From Vannielia litorea (GTDB lineage: Bacteria > Pseudomonadota > Alphaproteobacteria > Rhodobacterales > Rhodobacteraceae): a stretch of 64,000 nt of DNA. The position numbers and the translations under genes are program-made. Numbering within the stretch: position 1 is the stretch's first letter; each line of letters starts with the position of its first letter. Of this stretch, positions 51,305 through 59,102 are shown in pieces. The notes beneath the pieces are model-generated. The model was not told where the DNA came from and did not search any database. It was given only the letters and a program-made list of their open reading frames with translations. The stretch is from positions 29,352 to 93,351 of the forward strand of contig NZ_QTNQ01000011.1 of NCBI RefSeq assembly GCF_018424695.1, given 5' to 3'.

Positions 51305-54133
51305 TCAATCGGGCGTGAGCCAGCCCATGAAACAGGCGCGGTAGAGCCCCGCATCGCAGGCCTGCCGGTAGAGCGGCCCGGCCTCCGCCTCGCTGCGGGG
51401 CACACCGACGCCCCGGGTGTAGAGCGTGCCAAGGTTGAAGCAGCCCATCGGCTCGCCCCCGTCGCAGCTGAGGCGATAGAGCCGGGCGGCCTCGGCGGGA
51501 TCGCGCTTGATGCCCTGCCCCGACTCGTAATGCGTGCCCAGATCGTTGCAGGCGGCGGGTTGCCCGCCGTCGCAGGCCTGAGTGAAGAGCGCGATTGCCG
51601 TGCCGACCTCGCGCCGCACGCCCTTGCCCACAAGGTAGAGCGTGGCGAGGTTGGCGCAGGACAACGGCGCGCCCATATCACAGCCCTGCCGATAGAACCG
51701 CGCGGCCTCGGAGAAATCCTGCGCCACGCCCTGCCCCGCCTCGAAGAGCGTGCCGAGGTTGGAGCAGCCCAGCGGCTCGCCGCCGTCGCAGGCGGCGCGG
51801 TAGAGGCGGGCGGCCTCGGCCTTGTCGACGGCGACGCCATCGCCGCCGTCGTAGAGGGTGCCGAGGTTTGAGCAGCCCAGCGGATCGCCCTCGTCACAGC
51901 CCTGCTTGAAGAAGCGGTGGGCGGCGGCCATGTCGCGCGCAACGCCGTTGCCATCGAAGTGAAGTACGCCAAGGAAGGTGCAGCCCTCGGGATCGCCCGG
52001 ATTGCAGCTCTGCGTGTAGAAGCCCGCCGCGGCAGCAAAATCGACCGGGCGGGAGAGGCCATACTCGTGGTGGCGCCCGAGATCGGTGCAGCCCGCTGCC
52101 AACTGCATGTCGCAGGCGCGGTTGTAGAAGGCATAGGCCTTCACCTCGGAGACCGACATGCCTTCGCCGCGCTCCTGCATCAACCCGAGGCGGTAGCAGC
52201 CTTCGGCGTCGCCGCCGTCGCAGCCGCGCAGGAAGCTGGCGGCCACGGTTTCGGCGGGCGCAGGAGGCTCGGCGAGGTACTGGAGCAGGCCCTGCGATGT
52301 GCAGCTATCGGCAACCCCCCCGTCGCAGGCCTGGCCGTGGAGGCGCATCGCTTCAGCTTTGTCCTCCGGCACGCCGTGGCCGTCTTCGAGATAGCTGGCG
52401 AGGCTGCCGCAGGCGAAGGCCGCGCCAAGGTCGCATCCCTTGCGGTGGAGGGAGACGGCCTCGGGTGTGCTTTGCGCCACGCCCTCACCTTCTTCATACA
52501 TCCAGCCAGCCATGGTGCAGCTCCAGCCGTCATCCATCTCGCAGCCCTTGAGCAAGAGGCGCGCGCCTTCTGCCGCGTCGGGCGCGAGGCCGATGCCCTC
52601 GGCGGTGTTCTGGCCGAGCAGGCCGCAGCCCCGCCCGTGCCCGCCTTCGCAGCCCTTGGTATAGAGCGCGGCGGCGGCGGCAGGATCGGCCGCGGTGCCG
52701 CGCCCCTCCTCGGTGTTCACCGCCTGCCAGGTGCAGCCCATGGCGTAGCCCATCTCGCAGGCCTGCGCGAAGAGTTCGGTGGCGCGGGCATCGTCGGGCG
52801 GCACGCCCTCACCGTCTTCGTAGGCATAGCCGAGGAAGGTGCAACTGCGGCCATTGCCGCCCTCGCAGCCCTGCTGGAAACGCGCCGCAGCGGCGGTGAA
52901 ATCCTGTGCGGTGCCCACCCCGTGGCGCAGCATGAACCCGAGGTTGCCGCATCCGTTGGCGTGGCCCTCGTCGCAGGCGCGGGTGTAGAGGCGCACAGCT
53001 TCGGCTGCGTCCTGCGGCACGCCGAGGCCGGCCTCGTGGAGGTATCCCAGCGCGGTGCAGCCCGCCGCATGGCCGCCCTCGCAGGCCTTGCCGTAAAGGC
53101 GCGCGGCCTCGGGCGGGTCGGCAGGCAGGCCGTCGCCATCCTGCGTGAGGTAGCCCAGTGCGGTGCAGCCGTTAGGATCGCCGCCGGTGCAGGCCTGTTG
53201 GTAGAGCGCGAGGGCGGCGGGGATGTCGGGCTCAGTGCCGAGGCCGCGCTCGGTGTTGTGGCCGAGGTAGGTGCAGCCGCGCAGGGTGCCAAGATCGCAG
53301 GCGCGGGCGTAGAGGCGGTTGGCCTCTGCCGGGTTTTCGGGGCCGGTCTCGCCGTATTCGGCATAGGTGCCGAGGTAGATGCAGCTCCAGCCGTCTTCCG
53401 CTGCGCAGGCCTTGTCATAGAGCTGTTCGGCGCGGCGCTTGTCCTGCGCGACGCCCAGACCGTGCTCGGTCAGCCAGCCCAGCGCGACGCAGCCGCGCGG
53501 GTGGCCCCAGTCACAGGCGCGGGTATAGAGCCGGGCGGCTTCTTCAGGGTCGGCGGGCTGGCCCTTGCCGGTTTCATGGAGGAAACCAAGGTTGGTGCAG
53601 CCCTTGGCATCGCCGTAGCGGCAGGCACGGCCATAGAGCGTGGCGGCGCGGGCAAGATCGAGGGGTGCGCCATCACCCAATTCGGCCATGGCGCCCAGCG
53701 CGGTGCAGCCGCCCCCGTGCTCAAGATCGCAGCCCTTGGTGTAGGCCTCTTCGGCACGGGCAAGGTCGAGCGGGGTGCCAAGGCCCTCCTCGTGCTGAAA
53801 GCCCGCGTAGGTGCAGCTGCGCCCGTCGCCTTCCGCGCAGGCGCGGGTGAACACCGCCATCGCCGATGCCGCCACATCGGGCCAGATCCGCGCGGCCTTC
53901 TCGAAGCAGGCGGCGATTGAGAGGCCGGGGCAGTTGGTGCCGATGTAGTCAAGCTGGGTGCGCTCGAGCGCGGTGAGGTGATCGACATCGAGGCACAGTT
54001 CGGTGGCGAGGTTGCCGCAGTGGTTTGGGCGCGAGAGCGTGGCCGCGTCATCGGGCACATGCTGGGTGCCTGCAGCGGCGGGCAGCGCGGCGGCAAGGGC
54101 GCCCAGCAGGGCCAGCAGCCGGATTACACGCAT
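51305..54133 (-). CDS. Cysteine-rich Sel1-repeat protein (Hcp-like), 23 full repeats
   Basis: A 942-residue exported protein: signal peptide (LLALLGALAAALPAAAG), about 90 further residues with several cysteines, then 23 full and one partial 36-residue Sel1 repeats to the C-terminus. A typical unit is ARLYRAACDGGEPLGCSNLG plus TLFEAGQGVAQDFSEA. Nearly every repeat has two cysteines spaced C-x7-C, as in Helicobacter cysteine-rich proteins (Hcp), where they form one disulfide per repeat. It should be a long, disulfide-clamped periplasmic or secreted solenoid for protein binding. The ATG at 54133 follows GAGGTGAG; GTG codons upstream are alternatives. It interrupts the murA-DUF2948-hisD order. 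Confidence 0.9.
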   Translation of the reverse strand: MRVIRLLALLGALAAALPAAAGTQHVPDDAATLSRPNHCGNLATELCLDVDHLTALERTQLDYIGTNCPGLSIAACFEKAARIWPDVAASAMAVFTRACAEGDGRSCTYAGFQHEEGLGTPLDLARAEEAYTKGCDLEHGGGCTALGAMAELGDGAPLDLARAATLYGRACRYGDAKGCTNLGFLHETGKGQPADPEEAARLYTRACDWGHPRGCVALGWLTEHGLGVAQDKRRAEQLYDKACAAEDGWSCIYLGTYAEYGETGPENPAEANRLYARACDLGTLRGCTYLGHNTERGLGTEPDIPAALALYQQACTGGDPNGCTALGYLTQDGDGLPADPPEAARLYGKACEGGHAAGCTALGYLHEAGLGVPQDAAEAVRLYTRACDEGHANGCGNLGFMLRHGVGTAQDFTAAAARFQQGCEGGNGRSCTFLGYAYEDGEGVPPDDARATELFAQACEMGYAMGCTWQAVNTEEGRGTAADPAAAAALYTKGCEGGHGRGCGLLGQNTAEGIGLAPDAAEGARLLLKGCEMDDGWSCTMAGWMYEEGEGVAQSTPEAVSLHRKGCDLGAAFACGSLASYLEDGHGVPEDKAEAMRLHGQACDGGVADSCTSQGLLQYLAEPPAPAETVAASFLRGCDGGDAEGCYRLGLMQERGEGMSVSEVKAYAFYNRACDMQLAAGCTDLGRHHEYGLSRPVDFAAAAGFYTQSCNPGDPEGCTFLGVLHFDGNGVARDMAAAHRFFKQGCDEGDPLGCSNLGTLYDGGDGVAVDKAEAARLYRAACDGGEPLGCSNLGTLFEAGQGVAQDFSEAARFYRQGCDMGAPLSCANLATLYLVGKGVRREVGTAIALFTQACDGGQPAACNDLGTHYESGQGIKRDPAEAARLYRLSCDGGEPMGCFNLGTLYTRGVGVPRSEAEAGPLYRQACDAGLYRACFMGWLTPD

Positions 54134-54285
54134 CACTCTCACCTCGTCTCACCGCTTTCACGGCCAGAGTATCCGTGCAGGCCGGAAAGGGAAGACTCGC
54201 GGGCCGGGGTATGTCAGGGCGTGCCGGTGGTGCCGGGTGCCGAACACAAAATGGCGTGCGCCGAAGGCGCGCAATCTGGCAGCGG

Positions 54286-55560
54286 TCAGTCGCCCTCGTG
54301 CAGACGCTCGATATCGGCCCCCACGCCGGAGAGTTTGCGCACGACGTGTTCGTAGCCCCGGTCGAGGTGGTAGACGCGGCTCACGACGGTTTCGCCCTCT
54401 GCGGCGAGGCCGGCGAGGATGAGGGAGACGGAGGCGCGCAGGTCGGTGGCCATCACCGGGGCGCCCTTCAGCTTTTCGACGCCGGTGACGGTGGCGTGGC
54501 CGCCGTGCACATCGATGTTGGCACCCATGCGCATCAGCTCCGGGGCGTGCATGAAGCGGTTTTCGAAGATCTTCTCTTCGAGCACCGAGGTGCCCTCGGC
54601 GGTGCACATCAGGGCCATCATCTGAGCCTGCAGATCGGTCGGGAAGCCCGGGAAAGGCTCTGTGACCACATCGACGGCGCGCACCCGGCCGTTCTTGCGC
54701 TTCACCTTGAGGCCACGGTTGGTTTGCGTGACCTCGATCTCGGCCTCTTCGAGCTTGTCGGCAAAGGCCCCGACCAGCTCGCGCTGGCCGCCCAGCAGCT
54801 CCACCTCGCCGCCGGCGATGGCGGGGGCGAGCATGTAGGTGCCAAGTTCGATCCGGTCTGTCACCACGGGGTGCGTTGCGCCGTGCAGGCTGTCGACGCC
54901 CTGGATGGTGATCGTGCCGGTTTCGGCCCCCTCGATCTGCGCGCCCATCTTGTTGAGGCAATTGGCGAGATCGACGATTTCGGGCTCGCGGGCGGCGCCC
55001 TTCAGCACGGTTGTGCCCTTGGCCAGAACGGCGGCGAGCAGCGCGTTTTCGGTGGCGCCAACCGACACAAGCGGAAATTCGAATTCGGCCCCCTTGAGCC
55101 GCCCGCCGGGGGCCTTGGCGTGGACGTAGCCGTCACGCAGATCAAGCTCCGCGCCCATGGCTTCCAGCGCCTTCAGGTGCAGATCGACAGGCCGCGCGCC
55201 GATGGCGCAGCCTCCGGGAAGGGACACCACCGCGTGGCCGTCGCGCGCCAGCATGGGCCCCAGCACGAGGATCGAGGCGCGCATCTTGCGGACGATGTCG
55301 TAATCGGCCTTGTGGTTGTTGATGTCATGCGACGACATGGTGAGCACCTTGCCATCCTGCAGCGAGGTGACCTCGCAGCCGAGCGAGCGCAGCAGCTCTG
55401 TCATGGTGCGAATGTCGGAGAGGCGCGGCGCATTGGTGAGCGTCAGCGGCTCTTCGGAAAGCAGGGTGGCCGGCATGAGGGTGAGGCAGGCGTTCTTGGC
55501 CCCCGAGATCGGAATGTCACCAGAGAGGGCTCCGTTGCCCCGCACCACGATTCTATCCAT
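54286..55560 (-). CDS. murA: UDP-N-acetylglucosamine 1-carboxyvinyltransferase
   Basis: A 424-residue enzyme for the first committed step of peptidoglycan synthesis, transfer of enolpyruvate to UDP-GlcNAc. Key residues are Lys22 in SGAKNACL and Cys118 in [16 protein letters not shown], the fosfomycin target, so fosfomycin sensitivity at this site is expected. [13 protein letters not shown] and the end [23 protein letters not shown] are typical. It overlaps a 56-codon gene upstream by 8 bases. Confidence 0.96.
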   Translation of the reverse strand: MDRIVVRGNGALSGDIPISGAKNACLTLMPATLLSEEPLTLTNAPRLSDIRTMTELLRSLGCEVTSLQDGKVLTMSSHDINNHKADYDIVRKMRASILVLGPMLARDGHAVVSLPGGCAIGARPVDLHLKALEAMGAELDLRDGYVHAKAPGGRLKGAEFEFPLVSVGATENALLAAVLAKGTTVLKGAAREPEIVDLANCLNKMGAQIEGAETGTITIQGVDSLHGATHPVVTDRIELGTYMLAPAIAGGEVELLGGQRELVGAFADKLEEAEIEVTQTNRGLKVKRKNGRVRAVDVVTEPFPGFPTDLQAQMMALMCTAEGTSVLEEKIFENRFMHAPELMRMGANIDVHGGHATVTGVEKLKGAPVMATDLRASVSLILAGLAAEGETVVSRVYHLDRGYEHVVRKLSGVGADIERLHEGD

Positions 55561-55723
55561 TGTCGCCCTCTTTACCGCTCGGCTCTGCCGTTTTGTCTGT
55601 TGTCTTGCCGGTGTTCGCCCCTGACCGTGCCTTGGCCTGCGCCTTGCGGCGGGCCATGTTGGCCTTGAGCGCCTGTTTCAGCCGCTCTTCACGCGACGCC
55701 CCGGATGTGTCGCCTTTGCTCAT
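55553..55723 (-). CDS. Small basic protein overlapping murA start
   Basis: A 56-residue frame from the ATG at 55723 to a TAG that overlaps the murA start by eight bases. It reads [19 protein letters not shown] then [14 protein letters not shown] and a hydrophilic tail: a charged helical segment followed by a disordered lysine-rich end. Small proteins with [19 protein letters not shown] are familiar in Rhodobacteraceae but have no known role. The tight overlap suggests translational coupling to murA. It may be DNA- or RNA-binding, or only regulatory for murA. Confidence 0.75.
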   Translation of the reverse strand: MSKGDTSGASREERLKQALKANMARRKAQAKARSGANTGKTTDKTAEPSGKEGDNG

Positions 55724-55805
55724 GAAAGACCTTTAGGACAAGGGGCGGGCGGCGTCCATCCCTTGGCAGGCCTTGCCGGGCGTTGCCGCGCCGCGCCGGG
55801 GGGGG

Positions 55806-56810
55806 TCAGGCCTCAACCCAGGCGCGGGCCCGCTGCATGATGGCGGCGCCGGTGGGCGAAAGATCGCCGTGGGCGTCGATCACCGAGATCCCGGCGGCGA
55901 AATTGGCCCGGTCGGTGCGGGCCGCCTCCAGCGCCTCGGCCTTTTCGGCCTCGGAGAGCACCCCGGAGGCGGCGAGGGTTTCCATCGCCCAGGCCATGCG
56001 GGCAGAGACATAGGTGGCGTGGTAGATGCCATCCATCGGGCGCGGGTCGATCCGCAGCGGCGAAGGGAAGAGATCTTCATCGGGGTTGCGCACAAGCGGC
56101 TCGTCGATGGTGAGCCCGAAGAGCAGCGAGTGGGAGGCCTCATGGGCCAGCACCTCGACAATCGCCAGCCGGGTCTTGTGGAAGGCCGGGTTGAGCAGGA
56201 GCAGGCCCCAGAACTGGTAGTGCGAGGCGCCGTCGAACTGGGTTTTGGCACCCTTGCGGCCCTCGGCGGCGACGATGCGATGGATGATCGCGGTGAGCTC
56301 GGCGTGCAGATCCGGCAGCGCCTGTTGCATCAGGGCGAAGCCTTGCGCGAGACGCTCTGCGAGATCGGCGGCCTTGGCCTCGGTCGAGGGGGCAAAATTG
56401 GCGGCGTCCTCTCCCATCCGCAGATCGAGCAGGGTATCGACCTCCCCTGCCCCGCCGCGCGGCAGCGTGGTGAGCGGCGGGCGCGGCATGCTGGTGGCGG
56501 CGGTGAGGGGCGCGAGGTTGGGCGGCACCTGGTCGGGCAAGTCCTCCAACAGCAGCGCGGCGATGTGGAAGTAGCGGCCAAAAGCCTCTGGCCCGACGCG
56601 GAGCCCGCCGGCGATGCGCGCGGCGGCCTCTGTCAGCGGGGCGGAGATGCCTGGCGTGTCTGCGGTGACTTCGGCGAGGTGGCTCAGGCTGGCGGCCAGC
56701 TCATCGTGCATCCGCGCATCAAGGTACTCAGCCCGCGCCGGGTTGGGCGCGAAGCTGTAGAGCGTGTCGTCAGAGGGGGCGGGCGCAGGCCCGCGCCCGG
56801 TGTCAGGCAT
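55806..56810 (-). CDS. HEXXH-motif putative peptide-modification protein
   Basis: A 334-residue soluble protein. The metal motif HEASH is at 223-227 (VEVLAHEASHSLLFG), followed by SPLRIDPRPMDGIYHATY at 250-267, which holds a further histidine (264) and arginines. This pattern resembles the HEXXH family of putative peptide-modification proteins (TIGR04267), also found as the C-terminal domain of FxsB-type radical SAM proteins in RiPP clusters. Family members may be metal-dependent hydroxylases rather than proteases. Its ATG follows directly on the TGA of the 59-residue repeat peptide, so the two are co-translated. A protease role remains possible. Confidence 0.8.
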   Translation of the reverse strand: MPDTGRGPAPAPSDDTLYSFAPNPARAEYLDARMHDELAASLSHLAEVTADTPGISAPLTEAAARIAGGLRVGPEAFGRYFHIAALLLEDLPDQVPPNLAPLTAATSMPRPPLTTLPRGGAGEVDTLLDLRMGEDAANFAPSTEAKAADLAERLAQGFALMQQALPDLHAELTAIIHRIVAAEGRKGAKTQFDGASHYQFWGLLLLNPAFHKTRLAIVEVLAHEASHSLLFGLTIDEPLVRNPDEDLFPSPLRIDPRPMDGIYHATYVSARMAWAMETLAASGVLSEAEKAEALEAARTDRANFAAGISVIDAHGDLSPTGAAIMQRARAWVEA

Positions 56811-56990
56811 TCAGGCCCGGCGGGTTGGCGCCACGGCCTTGTCGCCCATCTTGAGGCCCACCTTGGCGCCCGCTTTCAGGCCCACCTTGTTGCCCATCTT
56901 CACGCCATCCTTGGCGCCCATCTTGGCGCCTTCGTTGACGGCGGAGTCCAGCTTGAAGCCAAGCAGCTTGCTGCGGTCGATTTTGGTCAT
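56811..56990 (-). CDS. Candidate RiPP precursor peptide with eight G-x-K-x repeats
   Basis: A 59-residue frame, too short for many gene callers. It begins MTKIDRSKLLGFKLDSAVNE (a leader-like part), then eight perfect tandem tetrapeptides G-x-K-x from residue 21 to 52 (GAKM, GAKD, GVKM, GNKV, GLKA, GAKV, GLKM, GDKA), then VAPTRRA. Its stop codon abuts the ATG of the HEXXH protein (TGA-ATG). Neighbouring modification-type enzymes and the repeats suggest a precursor peptide with a repetitive core. The glycines also form a GxxxG zipper, so an unmodified membrane-active peptide is the alternative. Confidence 0.75.
   Translation of the reverse strand: MTKIDRSKLLGFKLDSAVNEGAKMGAKDGVKMGNKVGLKAGAKVGLKMGDKAVAPTRRA
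56835..56930 (-). repeat. Tandem 12-bp coding repeat (GxKx x8)
   Basis: Eight consecutive 12-base units encode G-x-K-x. Glycine is GGC and lysine AAG or AAA throughout, while the variable positions differ (GCC, GTG, AAC, CTG, GAC), so the unit is conserved at protein rather than pure DNA level. Confidence 0.85.
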
Positions 56991-57066
56991 GAAAGTCGCT
57001 CTCGTCTTGATGTTCTTCTACGGCGATACTAGGGGCGACCCAGGGTAAACTGTCAAGGTGGTGCGC

Positions 57067-58035
57067 ATGGCCTCCCTCCCCCTTTTGATATTTTTCCTGA
57101 GGAAACCCTTCAGGAACACGCTCCGAGAGATGCGCGAGAATGCGCCCAGGTTCGGCTATCGGATCAAGATATTCAGCTATGAGCGGCTGGGGCGCTGGCC
57201 GTTGCCGGCAGGGGCCGCCGTGTTCACCGATTTCGAGCGGCTGGCGCCCTGGGAGCTTGAGATGGTGTCGGTGCTGCGGGCGCGGATCGGCGAGACGGGT
57301 GCGCCGGTGCTGAACGATCCGGCCAAGTTCCTGCCGCGTGGGGCCCTGCTGAAGGTGCTGCACCGGGAGGGGGTGAACAGCTTTGGCTGTGCGCTTCCGG
57401 CTCAGGGCGAGCGCCCGGCGCGGTTTCCGGTGTTTTTGCGCACCATGGCCGCCCATCGCGGCGTGATCGGCGACTTGCTGCACAGTGCGGAGGAGGCCGA
57501 GGCGGCGCTAGAGTCGGCGGTGGCGGCGGGCTACCCGATCTCAGACCTGATCTTCGTGGACTATGCCCCGCTGGAGAAGGAAGGCGGCGTGTTTCGCAAG
57601 CGCGCGGGCTTCGGGATTGGCGGCACGGTGGTGCCCGCCCCGACGGTGTCGGACCATCACTGGGTGGCGAAGTCCGGGGTGAAGGGGGCGGCGGGTGCGG
57701 CGGAGTATGCAGCCGACCGCGCCGAGTTGGAGGACTGGCCGCACCGCGCGCTGGTGGCGCGGGTGATGGCGCTTTCGGGCATGGACTATGGGCGGGTGGA
57801 CTTTGCGCTGACGTCGCAGGGGCCGGCGGTGTTCGAGCTGAACACCAACCCGCAGATCCGCCGTGGGCTGGAGCATCCTGACGAGAATCGGGTGGCGACC
57901 TGTCGCTGGATCGACGCGCGACTGCACGAGGCGCTGGCGGAAATCGCCCATCGCGGCGCCGGTGCGGGACGGGCCGATCTGCGCGGCGTGATCGGACCGG
58001 GCGGGAAGCTGAAAAAGGCGGCAAAATTGCCCTAG
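57067..58035 (+). CDS. ATP-grasp family protein, possible peptide ligase
   Basis: A 322-residue protein with ATP-grasp features: VLNDPAKFLPRGALLKVLHREG at 81-102 (split here; like the NSP-x-K region of RimK-type ligases), LIFVDYAPLEKEGGVFRK, and the Mg-binding end YGRVDFALTSQGPAVFELNTNP at 241-262, where Asp245, Glu257 and Asn259 are the expected ligands. Such enzymes form amide or ester bonds and serve as macrocyclases or ligases in graspetide RiPP pathways, but also in ordinary metabolism. Start ATG at 57067 with AAGG nine bases before; GTG codons upstream are alternatives. It diverges from the repeat peptide across 76 bases. Confidence 0.75.
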   Translation: MASLPLLIFFLRKPFRNTLREMRENAPRFGYRIKIFSYERLGRWPLPAGAAVFTDFERLAPWELEMVSVLRARIGETGAPVLNDPAKFLPRGALLKVLHREGVNSFGCALPAQGERPARFPVFLRTMAAHRGVIGDLLHSAEEAEAALESAVAAGYPISDLIFVDYAPLEKEGGVFRKRAGFGIGGTVVPAPTVSDHHWVAKSGVKGAAGAAEYAADRAELEDWPHRALVARVMALSGMDYGRVDFALTSQGPAVFELNTNPQIRRGLEHPDENRVATCRWIDARLHEALAEIAHRGAGAGRADLRGVIGPGGKLKKAAKLP

Positions 58036-58113
58036 AGAAGGCTTGCACTTCAGTGCGACTGATGTAAAAGGCCCCTCACGCCGGGCTTGGCACCTCGCCG
58101 CCCCGAGCCGGAT

Positions 58114-58188
58114 GCTGTGGTAGCTCAGTGGTAGAGCACACCCTTGGTAAGGGTGAGGTCGAGAGTTCAATCCTCTCTCACAGCACCA
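58114..58188 (+). tRNA. tRNA-Thr (anticodon GGT)
   Basis: A complete cloverleaf: acceptor GCTGTGG with TCACAGC (one G-U), D-arm TAGCTCAGTGGTAGAGC, anticodon stem CACCC/GGGTG around loop TTGGTAA, T-arm GAGAGTTCAATCCTCTC, discriminator A and an encoded CCA at 58186-58188. The GGT anticodon reads ACC and ACU threonine codons. Confidence 0.97.
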
Positions 58189-58539
58189 TCTCTCTCCGTT
58201 CAGATCGACCTTGGGTCCAACCCGCCCTGCGGCGACCATATTCTCTTTGGTCTTGATGCCCTCACCGCCTTCACGGCCACGGCTTTCGCCCCCTCCCCAA
58301 AATCAGCGAGTGTTCGGGGCCATGGCTTATCCCTAGAGTTGTCTTTGTCGGAACTCCCTCCCGCACCGCGGCCTTGCCGACAGCGCCCGCCTTTCCCCTG
58401 AGGCGGGCGCGTTTCTTTTGGCGTTGGCCCCGGGCTGCGGGTGTTCCTGTTGAAAAAGTGAACCGCCGCGAGGTTGCGGGCGTAACTTGTTCAACTCCGC
58501 ACAGGTTGCGGGGCTTCTAGAACCTGGGAGGATCAGACA
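58189..58539. other. Spacer between tRNA-Thr and the fasciclin gene
   Basis: About 350 bases with no gene I can support. It contains a strong rho-independent terminator (58383-58419) and, after it, the promoter region of the fasciclin gene. The stretch right after the tRNA shows no repeat or integrase remnant. Confidence 0.5.
58383..58419 (+). terminator. Strong rho-independent terminator
   Basis: GCGCCCGCCT (58383-58392) pairs perfectly with AGGCGGGCGC (58401-58410) around an eight-base loop and is followed by GTTTCTTTT on the plus strand. It is about 200 bases downstream of tRNA-Thr. Confidence 0.85.
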
Positions 58540-59034
58540 ATGAATATCATCACACTGACGAAGGCCGCGGTGGTTTCGGCGGCGCTGGCCGTGTCGGGCT
58601 GCACCACCACCGGCAGCAGCAGCGGGCCGGACATCGTGGAGGTTGCGCAGTCGACCGGGAGCTTCGAGACGCTGGTGGCGGCGGTTTCGGCGGCGGGGCT
58701 GGTCGAGACCTTGCAGGGGCCGGGGCCCTACACCGTTTTCGCGCCGACAGACGAGGCCTTTGCGGCGCTGCCTGCGGGCACGCTGGACGACCTGCTGAAA
58801 CCGGAAAACCGCGACACGCTGACGGCGATTCTCACCTATCACGTGGTGCCGGGCGTTGCCGAAGCCTCCGACCTTGCGGGGCGGCGGGTGAGCGTGCTGA
58901 CGGCCAATGGCGGCAAGCTGCGGATCGACGGCACCCGGGGCGGCGTGCGGGTGAACGACGCCATGGTTGTGAGCGCAGACGTGCAGGCCTCCAACGGCGT
59001 GATTCACGTGATCGACAAGGTGCTGCTGCCCTGA
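58540..59034 (+). CDS. Fasciclin-domain lipoprotein
   Basis: A 164-residue lipoprotein. The signal ends in the lipobox AVSGC with Cys21, followed by a serine/glycine linker and one fasciclin (FAS1) domain: [17 protein letters not shown] (H1 region), [15 protein letters not shown] and [14 protein letters not shown] (H2 region). FAS1 domains mediate adhesion; single-domain bacterial versions are envelope proteins of unclear role. TGGGAGGATC precedes the ATG. It is monocistronic with its own terminator. Confidence 0.92.
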   Translation: MNIITLTKAAVVSAALAVSGCTTTGSSSGPDIVEVAQSTGSFETLVAAVSAAGLVETLQGPGPYTVFAPTDEAFAALPAGTLDDLLKPENRDTLTAILTYHVVPGVAEASDLAGRRVSVLTANGGKLRIDGTRGGVRVNDAMVVSADVQASNGVIHVIDKVLLP

Positions 59035-59070
59035 GCAAGCCCCCCAGCCAAAGCGGGGCGCAGTGCACGG

Positions 59071-59102
59071 AAGGGTGGGAGCCAGCACTCCCACCCTTTT
59101 TT
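59071..59102 (+). terminator. Terminator of the fasciclin gene
   Basis: AAGGGTGGGAG (59071-59081) pairs perfectly with CTCCCACCCTT (59088-59098) around a six-base loop, followed by TTTT on the plus strand. It lies between the convergent fasciclin and formate dehydrogenase genes. Confidence 0.85.

Noticed and set aside
51305..53860. 108-bp periodicity considered as a CRISPR-like or satellite repeat
   Set aside because: The units have no spacers and diverge at DNA level while keeping Sel1 residues, so they are coding repeats.
51917..53920. 667-codon frame antisense to the Sel1-repeat gene
   Set aside because: Its periodicity only reflects the 108-bp coding repeat of the Sel1 gene on the other strand.
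58114..58539. tRNA-Thr as an integration site for a mobile element
   Set aside because: No integrase gene and no repeat of the tRNA 3' end was seen nearby.
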